Made by a program: the position numbers and the translations under genes
Notes under the pieces: generated by a model
The model's database searches: none
Told to the model about the DNA's origin: nothing
The model's input: only the letters and a program-made list of their open reading frames with translations
Assembly (NCBI RefSeq): GCF_025574485.1
Contig: NZ_JAOBPO010000006.1
Location: 1 to 64,000 of the forward strand
Origin: Kordiimonas aquimaris
Lineage (GTDB): Bacteria > Pseudomonadota > Alphaproteobacteria > Sphingomonadales > Kordiimonadaceae
Direction: 5' to 3'
Length of the DNA: 64,000 nucleotides
Shown here: positions 8,490 to 16,630 of the stretch, piece after piece
Numbering within the stretch: position 1 is the stretch's first letter
Layout of the letters: the number at the start of each line of letters is the position of its first letter

Positions 8490-10508
8490 ATGTATCGTGT
8501 AGCAGCTGATATTGGCGGGACATTCACCGATTTCGTGATCGAAGACCAGAAGTCGGGTGAGATAACGATTGGGAAAGTTCCAACCACGCCCGAAAATCCG
8601 GCCCGTGGGATCCTTAATGGGGTTAGTCAGTTAATTGGTGACCCTAAAGATATTGAGTTTTTTGTTCACGGCACGACTGTAGGCCTGAACGCTTTTCTGG
8701 AGAGGAAAGGCGCGCGAGTACTCCTCATAATGACATCGGGTATCAGCGATACATATACAATTGCCAGAGGGCACCGAGAGGAACTCTATAAACTTCACTA
8801 CCGCAAGCCAAAGCAATTGGTGCCTCGCAAGGACGTTCATGAAGTGTCTGAGCGGCTGGGGTGGGATGGTTCCGTTGTTACGCCTTTGGATGAAAGTTCA
8901 CTGCAACCAATCATTGACAAAGTTAAGGCAGAAAATATTCCAGCGGTGGCTATATGTTTGCTTCATGCTTACGCAAACCCGGCGCATGAACAAAAGGTTG
9001 CTGAAATATTGGCCAAAGAATTGCCCGGTGTTTCTATCTCCATGTCTCATAGCGTGGCACCGGAGTGGCGCGAAGTAGAACGCGCTTCTTCTACGGTTAT
9101 GGATGCATATGTTGCACCCGTTGTGGAATTGTATCTGGAGACGCTTAAGCGCGAATTTCTCGAAATAGGCATGCAGCAAACCATTCATGTCATGCGTTCA
9201 AATGGCGGTGTTATGACAGATACGCATGCAAGCAAGCATCCTATTACAACGCTTCTATCTGGTCCCGTTGGCGGCAGTATTGGCGGCGTAGAGCTCTCGA
9301 AAAGCACCGGTGTAGAAAACCTTTTGTGCGTGGATATGGGCGGCACATCTTTTGACCTGAGCCTTGTTGTCGACGGTCAGCCTGAACTGTCAAACGAGAC
9401 AGTATTGCAAGGGTTACCTCTGCTTATGTCGATTATCAATATTGATACTGTTGGCGCGGGCGGCGGATCGCTGGCATGGGTGGAAAATGGAGGCTTACGT
9501 GTTGGCCCTCAAAGTGCAGGCTCCGTTCCAGGGCCAGTTTGCTACGGCCGGGGTGGCACGCAGCCTACCATTACAGACGCCAATCTATTCTTGGGCCGCT
9601 TGGGCAAAGGCTCTCTTCTAAACGGCGACATGACACTGGATATGACGTCAACAGCAAGCGCCTTTGAAACGCTTGGCCGCGAAATTGGTCTGAGTGCAAC
9701 AGAGTTAGCGGAAGGCATGATTGCAATTGGCAATGCAAAAATGGCCGACGCCATGCGGACCATTACTGTAGGCAGAGGGATCGACCCCCGTGAGTTTACG
9801 TTGGTTGCTTTTGGCGGTGCCGGGCCAATGCATGCCGTTGAACTGGCACGTGAACTTGATATTAAACAAATAATAATTCCCAGATTTCCCGGCACTTTCT
9901 CCGCTTGGGGTATGTTGCAAAGCGACATTCGCCACGATTTCAGTGTGACCTACTATGCCGTTTCGGATGAGGCCGATACTGATCGGCTGGCCGGGATGTT
10001 CAAGGACATGCTGGATGATGGTAAAAAAGTGCTGATTGAAGAAGGGGTGCCAGAGCCACATATGGAATTCACTCGCTCAATAGACCTGAGATATGTCGGG
10101 CAGGAATATACCATCAATGTTCCCCTTGCGGATGCCGCAAACCTTGATGCGGCGATCGAGAAATTCCATGATCTGTATCAGGCACGGTATGGCCATGCTC
10201 TGCATGAGGCAGCTGTTGAAATTATCAATTTGCGGCTGGCGGCCATTGGACGCCTGGAGCGGGCCGCGGTGTCTGGGTCTACAGAGCAAGCGTCACAAGA
10301 GCCGCTCGTTGCTCACCGGAACATAATTTTTAATGGGCGCTCTCATCGCTCCCCCATATACAAACGTGATTTTTTGCCCAAGGACGGTGTGTTTCAAAGC
10401 CCAGCCGTGGTGGAGGAAGCCAGCGCCACAACCATTATTCCGCCGGGCTACACATTCAAAATCGACGATATCGGAAATCTGCTTATCCAATCGGAGGAGG
10501 ACGTATAA
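8490..10508 (+). CDS. hyuA: Hydantoinase/oxoprolinase family subunit A
   Basis: 672-residue ATP-dependent HyuA-type subunit. The N-terminal actin-like nucleotide-binding segment is ADIGGTFTDFVIED (residues ~5-18), followed by FVHGTTVGLNAFLERKGA. The catalytic half contains LLCVDMGGTSFDLSL and GAGGGSLAW, then GPVCYGRGG and TITDANLFLGRLG, all family landmarks. Family members couple ATP hydrolysis to opening of cyclic amides (5-oxoproline, N-methylhydantoin) or to carboxylation of ketones such as acetone or acetophenone. Sequence alone does not choose between these. GGAGG lies five bases before ATG, which fixes the start. The stop overlaps the hyuB start by one base (TAATG), indicating a translationally coupled heteromeric enzyme. 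Confidence 0.9.
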   Translation: MYRVAADIGGTFTDFVIEDQKSGEITIGKVPTTPENPARGILNGVSQLIGDPKDIEFFVHGTTVGLNAFLERKGARVLLIMTSGISDTYTIARGHREELYKLHYRKPKQLVPRKDVHEVSERLGWDGSVVTPLDESSLQPIIDKVKAENIPAVAICLLHAYANPAHEQKVAEILAKELPGVSISMSHSVAPEWREVERASSTVMDAYVAPVVELYLETLKREFLEIGMQQTIHVMRSNGGVMTDTHASKHPITTLLSGPVGGSIGGVELSKSTGVENLLCVDMGGTSFDLSLVVDGQPELSNETVLQGLPLLMSIINIDTVGAGGGSLAWVENGGLRVGPQSAGSVPGPVCYGRGGTQPTITDANLFLGRLGKGSLLNGDMTLDMTSTASAFETLGREIGLSATELAEGMIAIGNAKMADAMRTITVGRGIDPREFTLVAFGGAGPMHAVELARELDIKQIIIPRFPGTFSAWGMLQSDIRHDFSVTYYAVSDEADTDRLAGMFKDMLDDGKKVLIEEGVPEPHMEFTRSIDLRYVGQEYTINVPLADAANLDAAIEKFHDLYQARYGHALHEAAVEIINLRLAAIGRLERAAVSGSTEQASQEPLVAHRNIIFNGRSHRSPIYKRDFLPKDGVFQSPAVVEEASATTIIPPGYTFKIDDIGNLLIQSEEDV

Positions 10509-12172
10509 TGACTACCGAAGTAAATCCAATTACGACAGAAATTATTCGCAATGCCTTCAATTCCATTGCAGAAGATATGAATGCGGCACTTATTCGCAGC
10601 GCTTACACACCGATCATCTATGAAGGTAAAGACTGCGCCGTCGCGCTCCTGGATGATACAGGCGAAGTGCTAGGTCAATCGTTAGGGCTGCCGCTGTTTT
10701 TGGGCAATCTGTCCCTGTGTGTGCAAATCGTTGCCGAAATGCACGGTTGGGATTATTTCGGCGAGGGCGATGTTGTCTTCCTGAACGATTCGTACATCGC
10801 GGGAACGCATCTCAATGACGTTACCGTAATTGTCCCCATATTCTGGAAGGGCGAAAGGATAGGCTTTGCTACCTCTCGTGCGCACTGGCTCGATGTTGGT
10901 GCTAAGGATGCAGGCCAGCCTACCGACTCCCATGAAATTTATCAGGAAGGTATGCGATGGGCGCCGACCAAGGCTTACCGGGCTGGTGAGCCAGTTGACG
11001 ATATTTTGACTTTCCTGAAGCGAAACAGCCGGTTTGGTGACGCATTGCTCGGTGATTTGCATGCCCAGATCGCTGCAGGCAACACCGGTAAAGACCGCTT
11101 TTGTGCTTTGCTGGATCGCTTTGGCCTTGAGACAGTTTGGGCGTCGCGTGATGATATTTTCAGGCAGTCTGCTGAAATGGAACATGAAACAATCGCAGCT
11201 ATTCCCAACGGCGTTTATTCTGCGGAAGGAGCGCTCGACAGCGACGGCCTTACGGACGACGCTGTGCCGGTTAAGCTAACCGTTAAAGTCGAAGGCGACC
11301 ACATGACGGTTGATCTGACAGGGTCAGCGGAGCAGACCCGAGGGGCTGTTAATTGCGGCGCAACTCAAACAGTTTCGGCGGCAAGGGTGGCTTTTAAGCT
11401 GCTGGTGAACCCGAGGCGACCGGTTGACGGAGGCACATTTACTGCCCTTGATATTGTGGCGCCAGAAGGGTCGATTTTTAATGCCCAAGAACCTGCTGCA
11501 TGCTCATGGTATTTCTCTTCGCTTGGTTTACTGATCGATTTGTTCGTCAAGGCCATGTCAGACGTGATGCCTGACACTGCTGCTGCTGCGCATTACGGCG
11601 ATTCCATGGTGCTGATCCTAACGGGCTATGACCAGTCAAAAAATGATGAGCTTTTTGTCGCAGTAGAAGCCAATACCGGCGGCTGGGGCGGCTGGAATGG
11701 TAATGATGGACAGGACTGTTTGATCAACAATGTAAACGGCAGTTTCCGCGATTATCCAATAGAGGTCTATGAAAACCGTTACCCTATTCGCATCCAGAAA
11801 TATGGCATCAGGGCCGATAGCGGCGGGGCCGGTAAATATCGAGGTGGAAACGGTAGTGTCCGCGAGTATCAGATCACTAATGACGCCAATATGTCGCTTT
11901 GGTTTGAACGGTCTAAGACGACTGCGTGGGGTTTATTTGGTGGCATGTCAGGCAAACCGCCGGAAGTTGTTGTTACACATCCTGATGGCACTGAACTGCG
12001 TGCGCTGAAGAGCAATGCAACCCCCCTGATGGCTGGTACGGTCATTCAGGTGAAAACCGGTGGTGGTGGCGGGTACGGTATTCCAGCGCAGCGCGACCCT
12101 GACCTTGTTCAGGCTGATATCGAAAACCATTATGTTACCGATACTGAGGCTGAAAAGTCATATGCCGTTTGA
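10508..12172 (+). CDS. hyuB: Hydantoinase/oxoprolinase family subunit B
   Basis: 554-residue HyuB-type partner of the preceding subunit. Family landmarks include EIIRNAFNSIAEDMNAALIR near the N-terminus, YEGKDCAVALLDDTG, then FLNDSYIAGTHLNDVTVI, a metal- or substrate-site region. The glycine-rich C-terminus has GGAGKYRGGNGSVREY and GGGGGYGIPAQRDP. Length matches the ~520-580 residues usual for the family. Its ATG overlaps the hyuA stop by one base, so it depends on hyuA translation. Together they should form a cytoplasmic ATP-dependent amidohydrolase or carboxylase complex. An amidohydrolase gene follows at once. Confidence 0.9.
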   Translation: MTTEVNPITTEIIRNAFNSIAEDMNAALIRSAYTPIIYEGKDCAVALLDDTGEVLGQSLGLPLFLGNLSLCVQIVAEMHGWDYFGEGDVVFLNDSYIAGTHLNDVTVIVPIFWKGERIGFATSRAHWLDVGAKDAGQPTDSHEIYQEGMRWAPTKAYRAGEPVDDILTFLKRNSRFGDALLGDLHAQIAAGNTGKDRFCALLDRFGLETVWASRDDIFRQSAEMEHETIAAIPNGVYSAEGALDSDGLTDDAVPVKLTVKVEGDHMTVDLTGSAEQTRGAVNCGATQTVSAARVAFKLLVNPRRPVDGGTFTALDIVAPEGSIFNAQEPAACSWYFSSLGLLIDLFVKAMSDVMPDTAAAAHYGDSMVLILTGYDQSKNDELFVAVEANTGGWGGWNGNDGQDCLINNVNGSFRDYPIEVYENRYPIRIQKYGIRADSGGAGKYRGGNGSVREYQITNDANMSLWFERSKTTAWGLFGGMSGKPPEVVVTHPDGTELRALKSNATPLMAGTVIQVKTGGGGGYGIPAQRDPDLVQADIENHYVTDTEAEKSYAV

Positions 12173-12201
12173 TGTAATGGGTTGGACATAGAGTTTTGCC
12201 A

Positions 12202-13425
12202 ATGGAACGTGAGTGCATTAACCTGTATCTGAAAAATGTCTCTGTTTTTAACGGACATGATGAAGAGGTTTTGCCAGCTCAGAACATCCTGATTGAAGAG
12301 GGGCGGTTTGCTAAAATTGGGCATACCGTTCCTTCATCTCAAAATGTTCACACCCTTGATATGACCGGTAAATTTCTGATGCCCGGCCTTATTGATGCGC
12401 ACTTTCATGCCTACGCGTCCGATCTGGACTTTGCAAAATTAGACCAGTTGCCCCAGACTTATCACGCGTTGAAGGGCTCAGAGCTATTGTCGGGCGCACT
12501 TCGGCGGGGCTTTACCACCGTACGCGATGTGGGGGGCGCGGACTATGGCCTGTGGCAGGGATTGGAAGATGGGCTGTTTACCGGCCCCAGGCTGTTTTAT
12601 GCGGGCAAAGCCCTTAGCCAAACGGGCGGCCACGGTGATATGAGGCCACCATCGCTAGAGCCTTGCGCTTGCGGTTCCAGTGGCATGCTTACCAAAGTTG
12701 TTGACGGCGTTGATAATATTCGCGCTGCTGCGCGCGAAGAATTAAGGCGCGGTGCAAGCCATATCAAGGTTTTTGTCTCCGGTGGAATTTCTTCCCCGAG
12801 CGACCCAATTTGGTCCTTGCAATACTCGGACCCGGAACTGGAAGCTGTTGTTGATGAAGTAACCCGACGAGGGGCATATGTGGTTGCTCACGCTTACACC
12901 CCTGAAGCGATAGCCCGGTCAGTCAAGGCTGGTATCAGGTCTATTGAGCATGCCAACCTGATAACCCCGGAAGTGGCCGGCGAAGCTCAAGCGGCGGGAG
13001 CCTTTGTTGTGCCAACATTGATAACCTATGACAGTCTTGGTCGTTATGGCCACGAGACTGGTGCGCCCGATACAATGATTGCCAAACTTGATGAAGTTGC
13101 TTCAAAGGGACTGGAATCTATTCGCATTTGTCGGGAAGCAGGCGTAAAAATCGGATTTGGTACAGACCTATTGGGGGAGCTACATAAATTTCAACGGCAG
13201 GAAATTTTACTTCGGTCAAAAGTTGAAACTCCCTTTCAGATATTAAATTCCGCGACAGCAGTTAATGCAGAGCTTATGGGTCTTGAACGTGAAATTGGAA
13301 TAATTCAAGAGGGCACTTTTGCAGATTTTCTCATGCTGAATACTAATCCATTGCAAGAGTTGTCGTCATTGGCAAATGGCGAGGCAATTGAAGCTGTGTA
13401 TCAAAGTGGTCGTCGTGTTGGATAA
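12202..13425 (+). CDS. Metal-dependent amidohydrolase (imidazolonepropionase/Xaa-dipeptidase-like)
   Basis: 407-residue amidohydrolase-superfamily TIM-barrel enzyme with an N-terminal small beta-domain (LKNVSVFNG, LIEEGRFAKIG). Metal-site residues are all visible: HxH in PGLIDAHFHAY (H67/H69), the carboxylatable Lys in SHIKVFVSGG (K189), His in VVAHAYTPEA (H230) and SIEHANL (H250), and Asp in GFGTDLLGE (D322). This is the dinuclear set of the prolidase/imidazolonepropionase-like branch, whose characterised members cleave N-terminal amino-acid or dipeptide amides. There is no signal peptide. It starts 29 bases after hyuB and probably completes the same pathway. The ATG is used here; a TTG two codons upstream is equally possible, since no clear ribosome-binding site is seen. 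Confidence 0.88.
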   Translation: MERECINLYLKNVSVFNGHDEEVLPAQNILIEEGRFAKIGHTVPSSQNVHTLDMTGKFLMPGLIDAHFHAYASDLDFAKLDQLPQTYHALKGSELLSGALRRGFTTVRDVGGADYGLWQGLEDGLFTGPRLFYAGKALSQTGGHGDMRPPSLEPCACGSSGMLTKVVDGVDNIRAAAREELRRGASHIKVFVSGGISSPSDPIWSLQYSDPELEAVVDEVTRRGAYVVAHAYTPEAIARSVKAGIRSIEHANLITPEVAGEAQAAGAFVVPTLITYDSLGRYGHETGAPDTMIAKLDEVASKGLESIRICREAGVKIGFGTDLLGELHKFQRQEILLRSKVETPFQILNSATAVNAELMGLEREIGIIQEGTFADFLMLNTNPLQELSSLANGEAIEAVYQSGRRVG

Positions 13426-13880
13426 TGCTCCACCTTGGCTTTCTTATAGCTTTTGAAAACGTTGTTGCTTATCTCAACGACAAAATAGCCTGTCACAGTT
13501 GGGATTTAATATGCGCATCAGCGGCCAAAACTGAAAGTTCACTTACTCTATCCAGATTTGGCGTCTAGATCATAACCTTGTTGTCCGAACAGGAAAGCCC
13601 AACAATATGCGAAGCGCCTGATCGTCAAGTTGCTGATCTTTCAAGAAGATTACTAGCTTACCATATCTCTGAGCCTCTAGATTGTACTTTTATTGTCTAT
13701 GGTCTGAGTATTGAGTGTTATTAGAATTGTAGCAAATAGGTGTCCATGTCTAGCTCCAACTTTTGCGGTTATGGAATCTATATAGCTTAGCCCTGCAAGA
13801 AGTTTGAAACAGCTATTCCTGTTTAATTAAATCATTCGATGTCAGGTGTGTTCACCGTTATTTGTATTTACAAGTGAGGA
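13426..13880. other. Gene-poor intergenic region upstream of the ECF sigma factor
   Basis: About 455 bases without a convincing gene. On the minus strand, roughly 13573-13690 gives a 38-codon protein-like open stretch (...AQRYGKLVIFLKDQQ...) with no start codon and no recognised homology by eye. It could be a decayed coding remnant or chance. The region must also hold the promoter for the sigma factor, but I could not identify one with confidence; the TTGAACC/CGACTGA pair is absent here. Confidence 0.4.
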
Positions 13881-13912
13881 GCATGTTCTCTAACAGTTGT
13901 GAGAGAACATGC
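13881..13912 (+). promoter_or_regulatory. Perfect 11-bp hairpin before the sigma-factor gene (terminator or attenuator)
   Basis: GCATGTTCTCT pairs exactly with AGAGAACATGC across a ten-base loop and is followed by TTTCTTT, like an intrinsic terminator. It lies directly after GTGAGGAG and overlaps an in-frame GTG at 13899 that could otherwise start the sigma factor. A start codon there would be buried in the stem, so the hairpin either ends upstream transcription or controls expression of the sigma gene. Confidence 0.55.
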
Positions 13913-13958
13913 TTTCTTTAACGAGTGTTTGTTTTCCATACGCACAAAGGGTTTTGGC

Positions 13959-14495
13959 TTGAAGGATCTATCTTCTGACAGCGTTTTATTAACGAGAGTT
14001 GCCGCACATGACCGTGATGCTTTGCACACGCTTTATGGACGATACGCAGAGAGCATAACGGCATTTGTTAAGAACTGGCTTAGTGACCCATTTGAAGCAT
14101 CGGATATCTTGCATGAGACCATGCTTGAAGTCTGGCGGTCCGCTGAGAAATTTCAGGGACGTTCATCTCCAAAAACCTGGATATTCAGTATTGCGCGCAA
14201 TAAGTCCATTGATCGCAACCGCAAAGCATCACGTTCCATAGTACAAGAGATTGACCCAAATATATCGGATGACGCACCTGATCCGCAAAGTATTGCCGAG
14301 CGGTTTCAAAGTGCTGACAAAGTTCGTGCGTGTATCGAAAAACTTAGTGCTTTGCATAAAGCAGTTATTCATTTGGCTTTTTATGAAGACCTAACGTATC
14401 CAGAAATTGCTGAAATAGAAAAACGACCGCTTGGCACTATCAAGACGCGGATGATGCATGCAAAAAAACTGCTAATGCGCTGTCTGGGCCAGTAA
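13959..14495 (+). CDS. ECF-type RNA polymerase sigma factor
   Basis: Sigma-70 family factor of the extracytoplasmic-function type, with only regions 2 and 4. Region 2 is seen in DRDALHTLYGRYAESI, DILHETMLEVWRSAEKF and TWIFSIARNKSIDRNRK. Region 4 is seen in LSALHKAVIHLAFYEDLTYPEIAEIE and GTIKTRMMHAKKLL. The chosen TTG start (178 residues) has AAAGGG eight bases upstream and gives a family-like length. A GTG at 13899 would add 20 residues but sits inside a hairpin. It converges on an anti-sigma gene with only five bases between the stops, an unusual arrangement, since such pairs are normally co-transcribed. The likely regulon includes the lipoprotein subtilase and the autotransporter, which share an ECF-like promoter. 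Confidence 0.88.
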   Translation: MKDLSSDSVLLTRVAAHDRDALHTLYGRYAESITAFVKNWLSDPFEASDILHETMLEVWRSAEKFQGRSSPKTWIFSIARNKSIDRNRKASRSIVQEIDPNISDDAPDPQSIAERFQSADKVRACIEKLSALHKAVIHLAFYEDLTYPEIAEIEKRPLGTIKTRMMHAKKLLMRCLGQ

Positions 14496-14500
14496 GAGGT

Positions 14501-15118
14501 TTACTTTTTGTAAACGCTTAAGACTATTTCAGGTTTTTCTTTAAAGATTTTTGTTGCTGACACTCGGCCAGCTTCATCTTTAAAAGTTACTTCGTAAATG
14601 CCAAGTGCACTTGGTCCGCGCGTAATATTTGCACCAGTTTTCAGAAAGAGAGTACGTATTTCACTTTCGGTGACATTGGGTGTGAATGTAACTTGAAGGC
14701 TAAAACCCTCCGAAGTTTCTGATACGGTTTCATATGTAGCTTGTTCGTTCTGACCTGTATCCTGAATAGTGAAAAATGTGGCTTGTCCTAGTGCAATAAA
14801 AGCAAGAGCAGCTGTTGCAAAACGCCATATACGATTATTGTCATTGGCTGCAATGGGTGCAGTATCTGTTTGCTTTTCCTGGTCGAGATCACGAACAAGG
14901 CGAGACCAGCCCAATTCATCAAAAGGCGCTGATTCAGCAGGCTTTTGTACAGCACTTGCAAGCCCATTATAATATGCAATTTCTTCAGCAACGTTCATGT
15001 CTGACTGTGCAACAGTATCTATATTGCGTCGAAGATCATCGCTAACGCGGCCTTTTACATAGTCTAGCAGCGCAGCACTTTTCTCGTCTTCGGTCATGTT
15101 TTCAAACAATTCAGACAC
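14501..15118 (-). CDS. Membrane-anchored anti-sigma factor
   Basis: 205-residue protein with the layout of an RskA/RseA-like anti-sigma factor. The acidic helical cytoplasmic N-terminus (residues ~1-95) includes ALLDYVKGRVSDDLRRNID, the part expected to bind the sigma factor. A single membrane span follows at ~98-118 (WRFATAALAFIALGQATFF), then an ~85-residue periplasmic domain (FSLQVTFTPNVTESEIRTLF; GIYEVTFKDEAG). No HxxxCxxC zinc motif is seen. The start is GTG with GAGGAG upstream. It is read opposite to, and tail-to-tail with, the ECF sigma gene, and diverges from the beta-barrel gene at 15294. Pairing with the neighbouring sigma is inferred from layout and adjacency. Confidence 0.8.
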   Translation of the reverse strand: MSELFENMTEDEKSAALLDYVKGRVSDDLRRNIDTVAQSDMNVAEEIAYYNGLASAVQKPAESAPFDELGWSRLVRDLDQEKQTDTAPIAANDNNRIWRFATAALAFIALGQATFFTIQDTGQNEQATYETVSETSEGFSLQVTFTPNVTESEIRTLFLKTGANITRGPSALGIYEVTFKDEAGRVSATKIFKEKPEIVLSVYKK

Positions 15119-15153
15119 TCGTAACTCCTCAGTCCAATTTACTTATTACGCGA

Positions 15154-15174
15154 ACATTGTTGTCAAAACAATGT
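15154..15174. promoter_or_regulatory. Inverted repeat ACATTGTT-N5-AACAATGT
   Basis: Perfect 8+8 inverted repeat in the 175-base divergent gap between the anti-sigma factor and the beta-barrel gene. It is well placed to act as an operator for both. No regulator can be assigned. Confidence 0.4.
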
Positions 15175-15293
15175 GCAGATACTTTCTCTGTCGTATCAGC
15201 ATCACAATAAGTTCATTTATTTTTACAGCGCTCAGCCTTTTCCTGATTGGAATATTAAAATAGACACTCAGCATTGGTTGGGGGTGTTGTGTG

Positions 15294-16556
15294 ATGAGCT
15301 GTTGTCGCACTTGCTTTGGTAAGGGGTTACCCTTGTTTTTTAAACGGTGTCTATATCTTATTAATCTAGTGCTTTCACATATGTTGTGGAATGGCGGCGA
15401 TGTATTGGCATCGGACACACCTAGTGATTTCAGTATTTTTGGTCGTGCAATCACTCGACTTCAAATCGGAGATAATGATTTTTTATCGAGAAGGGCAACA
15501 GGACTCACCCAGTCGGTTCGTTTAGCTGCAGAAAAAACTATAACGCCACGTCTCACGTTTTTAGTTGAGGGTGAAGCGGTTGTTGCGATTGTCGATAAGT
15601 TTAACGACGGCACAGGAAACAATCCTAACCGTTTACTGATACCTGATCCCAATACACTGGAATTAAACAGGTTGCAGTTGCAATACTCGCTTGATGAACA
15701 GTCGTTTTTAACTGTGGGCCGGCAAATTCTAGCGATAGATGATCAACGTATTCTTGGTGCAACACCTTTCCGCCAAAACACGCAAACTTTTGATGCTGTG
15801 CATTTTTCAAAACGGTTTGGTAGTCAGGCAACGTTTCAGGCAGGTTACTTCAATAAAGTATACCGACCGCTTGGTGGTGACAATATAAATGGCCGATTTG
15901 CAGGTAATTCCTATTTTCTTACCGGTAATATTGAAACACCTTTAGGCCGTTTAGGTGGCTTTCATTATGCGTTAGATCTTGAATCTGGGCCTGATGTTAA
16001 TGCTAACAATCGCGCTTCTTCGCAAACTACAGGTGTGCGGTTGGACGGGCGCTTACATAGAGAAAATTACGGGGTAGACTGGGAAGGTGCGTATGCACGG
16101 CAGCGTGATTATGCTGATAGCCCGTTAAATTATGACGCTAAGTATTGGCTGGCAAAAATATTGTTATACAAGGGTGAAACAAGGTTTGGTTTCAGTACGG
16201 AGGTTTTAGGCGGTGGAGGTGAGCAATCGTTTCAAACACCTCTTGCCTCGCTTCGAAAGTTTCAGGGTTTTGCAAATGTTTTTCTCATCACGCCCATTAA
16301 TGGTGTCGTAGATATTGAGGCTAATTTTGCATGGAAAGCTGGTACAATTGCTGCTTTTGAACGAGTTTCTGCAAAAATAAGCCATCATTGGTTTTCAGCT
16401 GAGCGTGGTGGTGCAAATTACGGTAATGAAACAGATGTCACTATTGAAGGCACATACCGTGGTAATGTGTTGTCAGTCGGTGTTGCATCATATCGTGCAA
16501 GTACTTTTGCGACGGACACCACGAGGTTTTTTCTAAGTCTTCAGCGTCATTTTTAA
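15294..16556 (+). CDS. Outer-membrane beta-barrel protein (alginate-export/porin-like)
   Basis: 420-residue exported protein. A hydrophobic leader (FFKRCLYLINLVLSHML) precedes ASDTPSD. The remainder is regularly alternating amphipathic strands ending in SLQRHF, with the C-terminal Phe expected for BAM-dependent barrel insertion. Segments such as SFLTVGRQILAIDDQRILG, FRQNTQTFDAVHF and YGVDWEGAYARQRDYA match the alginate-export (AlgE-like) superfamily of specific channels. No substrate can be named. The start at ATG 15294 follows a GGGGG-rich stretch; GTG at 15291 is the alternative. It diverges from the anti-sigma gene and precedes the lipoprotein subtilase by 74 bases, but the subtilase has its own ECF-like promoter in that gap. 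Confidence 0.75.
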   Translation: MSCCRTCFGKGLPLFFKRCLYLINLVLSHMLWNGGDVLASDTPSDFSIFGRAITRLQIGDNDFLSRRATGLTQSVRLAAEKTITPRLTFLVEGEAVVAIVDKFNDGTGNNPNRLLIPDPNTLELNRLQLQYSLDEQSFLTVGRQILAIDDQRILGATPFRQNTQTFDAVHFSKRFGSQATFQAGYFNKVYRPLGGDNINGRFAGNSYFLTGNIETPLGRLGGFHYALDLESGPDVNANNRASSQTTGVRLDGRLHRENYGVDWEGAYARQRDYADSPLNYDAKYWLAKILLYKGETRFGFSTEVLGGGGEQSFQTPLASLRKFQGFANVFLITPINGVVDIEANFAWKAGTIAAFERVSAKISHHWFSAERGGANYGNETDVTIEGTYRGNVLSVGVASYRASTFATDTTRFFLSLQRHF

Positions 16557-16567
16557 TAAAATTAAGT

Positions 16568-16597
16568 TTGAACCAAACAAGATAACAAGACGACTGA
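16568..16597 (+). promoter_or_regulatory. Putative ECF sigma promoter TTGAACC-N16-CGACTGA
   Basis: The -35-like TTGAACC (16568-16574) and -10-like CGACTGA (16591-16597) are separated by exactly 16 bases, 33 bases before the subtilase start. Both heptamers and the spacing recur identically at 17892-17921 before the autotransporter. The AAC-containing -35 and CGA-containing -10 fit the general ECF promoter pattern. Confidence 0.7.
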
Positions 16598-16630
16598 TTG
16601 GAAAGTAACGCGTTAACAAGGCCATAAGTT

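Noticed and set aside
14769-15045. Plus-strand frames inside the anti-sigma gene
   Set aside because: No ribosome-binding site or family features; the minus-strand product has a complete anti-sigma layout.
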